From Ophiodon elongatus (lineage: Eukaryota; Chordata; Actinopteri; Perciformes; Hexagrammidae): a DNA stretch of 64,000 nt. Below are positions 63,681 to 64,000 of this stretch, one piece after another (positions within the stretch are counted from its first letter, which is position 1; every line of letters starts with the position of its first letter). Below the pieces are notes generated by a model. That model worked only from the letters and a program-made list of their open reading frames with translations. It was not told the origin of the DNA and did not search any database. The DNA lies in contig JACSYO010001810.1 in assembly GCA_016806645.1 (NCBI GenBank), positions 5,317,501 through 5,381,500 of the forward strand, given 5' to 3'. The translations under genes were made by a program, and so were the position numbers.

Positions 63681-64000
63681 CAAGGAGCTTAATGGCTAAG
63701 CCTGTGTCAGGCTGGTGAAAACATGGTCATTCATATGGAAATAACCGGGCAAAGAAGGAGACAATAAATCTCTCCACATCCTCTGAGACCGTACAGAGAA
63801 GTGAGCAGATCCCACCGAGCTGGGAGCTTCAGACGGGGACACCATCCCACTCGTATCGCAAACGCCCGGGACGTGTGGTTTCTCTCCACAAAGGTATACG
63901 CTGCCTCCGCCAAGTCGGTGGTAGCCATAGTCGGAAGTATTAGTTCTTCATCGGGGGCAGCGGGCTAAAAGAACGAAAAGGAAGTAATGATGATCTGGGT

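Noticed and set aside
63700..64000. Possible exon ending at ctccacaaag|gtatac near 63896
   Set aside because: It has no matching acceptor, no reading frame with family similarity and no resemblance to DIP2 exon 2.

Overview
This window is nuclear DNA from a ray-finned fish, most likely a spiny-rayed (percomorph) teleost. The evidence is long AT-rich introns with GT/AG boundaries, many CA/GT microsatellites, and several interspersed repeats I recognise from percomorph genomes. Nothing indicates bacterial, plasmid or viral DNA. The species cannot be named from the sequence.

Three protein-coding genes can be supported. (1) About 1-21470, minus strand: the 5' part of hycc2 (fam126b, hyccin-2). 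It has a GC-rich first exon near 21294-21400, a non-coding exon at 7545-7633, the start-codon exon at 3160-3238 and the next coding exon at 215-316. The rest of the gene lies beyond the left edge. (2) 22835-26632, plus strand: a complete nine-exon cflar gene (c-FLIP, a catalytically dead caspase-8 homologue). I reconstructed it boundary by boundary with an open frame of 470 codons. (3) 29676 to beyond the right edge, plus strand: the first coding exon of a DIP2-family gene under a CpG-rich promoter, followed by at least 34 kb of first intron that fills the rest of the window.

hycc2 and cflar are divergent, with about 1.4 kb between the hycc2 promoter and the cflar start codon. cflar and dip2 run in tandem about 3 kb apart. 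Hycc2 acts in plasma-membrane phosphoinositide synthesis, c-FLIP controls death-receptor signalling, and DIP2 proteins are large acyl-adenylate-type proteins, so the three are neighbours by synteny and not one pathway.

The remaining sequence is intronic or intergenic and carries mobile-element remnants. The clearest are a 627-bp hAT-type non-autonomous transposon with an 8-bp target duplication (51860-52486), a 5'-truncated LINE with a 10-bp duplication (28401-28596), a 709-bp foldback element flanked by TA (37490-38198), a tRNA-derived SINE, and a minisatellite with an adjoining palindrome just past the cflar 3' end. I found no CRISPR array, rRNA, convincing functional tRNA gene or prokaryotic-type system. 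I see no convincing wholly new system; the most notable items are the cflar gene model and the transposon structures.
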